DNA of 15,414 nt from Bordetella parapertussis. Its GTDB lineage: Bacteria; Pseudomonadota; Gammaproteobacteria; Burkholderiales; Burkholderiaceae_C. Below the pieces are notes generated by a model, which worked only from the letters and a program-made list of their open reading frames with translations, searched no databases and was not told the origin of the DNA. The stretch spans positions 1-15,414 of the forward strand of contig CAMDIP010000014.1 of assembly GCA_945899335.1 (NCBI GenBank). The letters run 5' to 3'. Position 1 is the first letter of the stretch. Each line of letters opens with the position of its first letter. Position numbers and translations under genes: made by a program. Below are positions 15,339 to 15,414 of this stretch, in pieces.

Positions 15339-15414
15339 GGGACGTTAGCTCAGTTGGTAGAGCAGCGGACTTTTAATCCGTTGGTCGCTGGTTCGAATCC
15401 AGCACGTCCTACCA
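15339..15414 (+). tRNA. tRNA-Lys (anticodon UUU)
   Basis: A complete 76-base cloverleaf can be folded by hand. It has a 7-bp acceptor stem (15339-15345 with 15404-15410), a D arm with GCTC/GAGC, and a 5-bp anticodon stem around loop CTTTTAA with anticodon TTT at 15372-15374. A five-base variable loop and a T arm GCTGG/CCAGC with TTCGAAT complete it, then discriminator A73 and encoded CCA at 15412-15414, the last bases of the window. A37 follows the anticodon, as needed for t6A/ct6A. The first acceptor pair is G1-U72 and the first anticodon-stem pair is G27-U43, both wobbles. Confidence 0.97.

Noticed and set aside
1..15414. CRISPR array, insertion sequence, prophage or toxin-antitoxin genes
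   Set aside because: No spaced direct repeats, terminal inverted repeats, transposase motifs or unexplained small gene pairs were seen on either strand.

Overview
The window reads as a chromosomal segment of a Gram-negative betaproteobacterium, most likely order Burkholderiales and plausibly family Comamonadaceae. This is inferred from the housekeeping order yebC-purD-hemF-nadD-rsfS-rlmH-maf-rng, from a lipid A/LPS and Tol-Pal envelope gene set, and from a base composition that looks roughly half GC. No mobile element, CRISPR array, phage gene or long gene-free stretch is visible. Coding density is extreme: most plus-strand genes overlap or touch the next one (ATGA, GTGA or TTGA junctions).

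Region 1 (1-6241, plus strand) is a housekeeping run. It holds the C-terminal part of a YebC-family protein, purD (purine synthesis), hemF (oxygen-dependent haem synthesis), nadD (NAD synthesis), rsfS (ribosome silencing factor with an unusual Lys/Ala-rich tail), rlmH (23S rRNA methylation), maf (non-canonical/pyrimidine nucleotide pyrophosphatase) and rng (RNase G). Several products act on ribosomes or rRNA.

Region 2 (6238-11749) is an envelope-glycan module. A cytosolic-looking NodB-type polysaccharide deacetylase, a GT4 glycosyltransferase and a GT9 heptosyltransferase-like protein continue the plus-strand run; the first overlaps rng. A convergent minus-strand msbA (lipid A flippase) follows. 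Then, across a 64-base divergent intergenic region, comes a WaaE/KdtX-like GT2 glycosyltransferase. Together these could build and modify an LPS core on the cytoplasmic face and flip it with MsbA.

Region 3 (11746-15414, plus strand) holds tolB, pal and cpoB (ybgF), the periplasmic/outer-membrane half of the Tol-Pal division system, without tolQRA upstream. tolB instead overlaps the GT2 gene. cpoB overlaps tcdA, which makes cyclic t6A at A37 of ANN-decoding tRNAs. The window ends with a complete tRNA-Lys(UUU) gene, a plausible TcdA substrate.

Nothing here is clearly a new system. The points most worth a second look are the deacetylase-GT4-GT9 cassette, the GT2-tolB junction, a predicted leaderless start of the GT2 gene, the RsfS tail, and the tcdA/tRNA-Lys neighbourhood.
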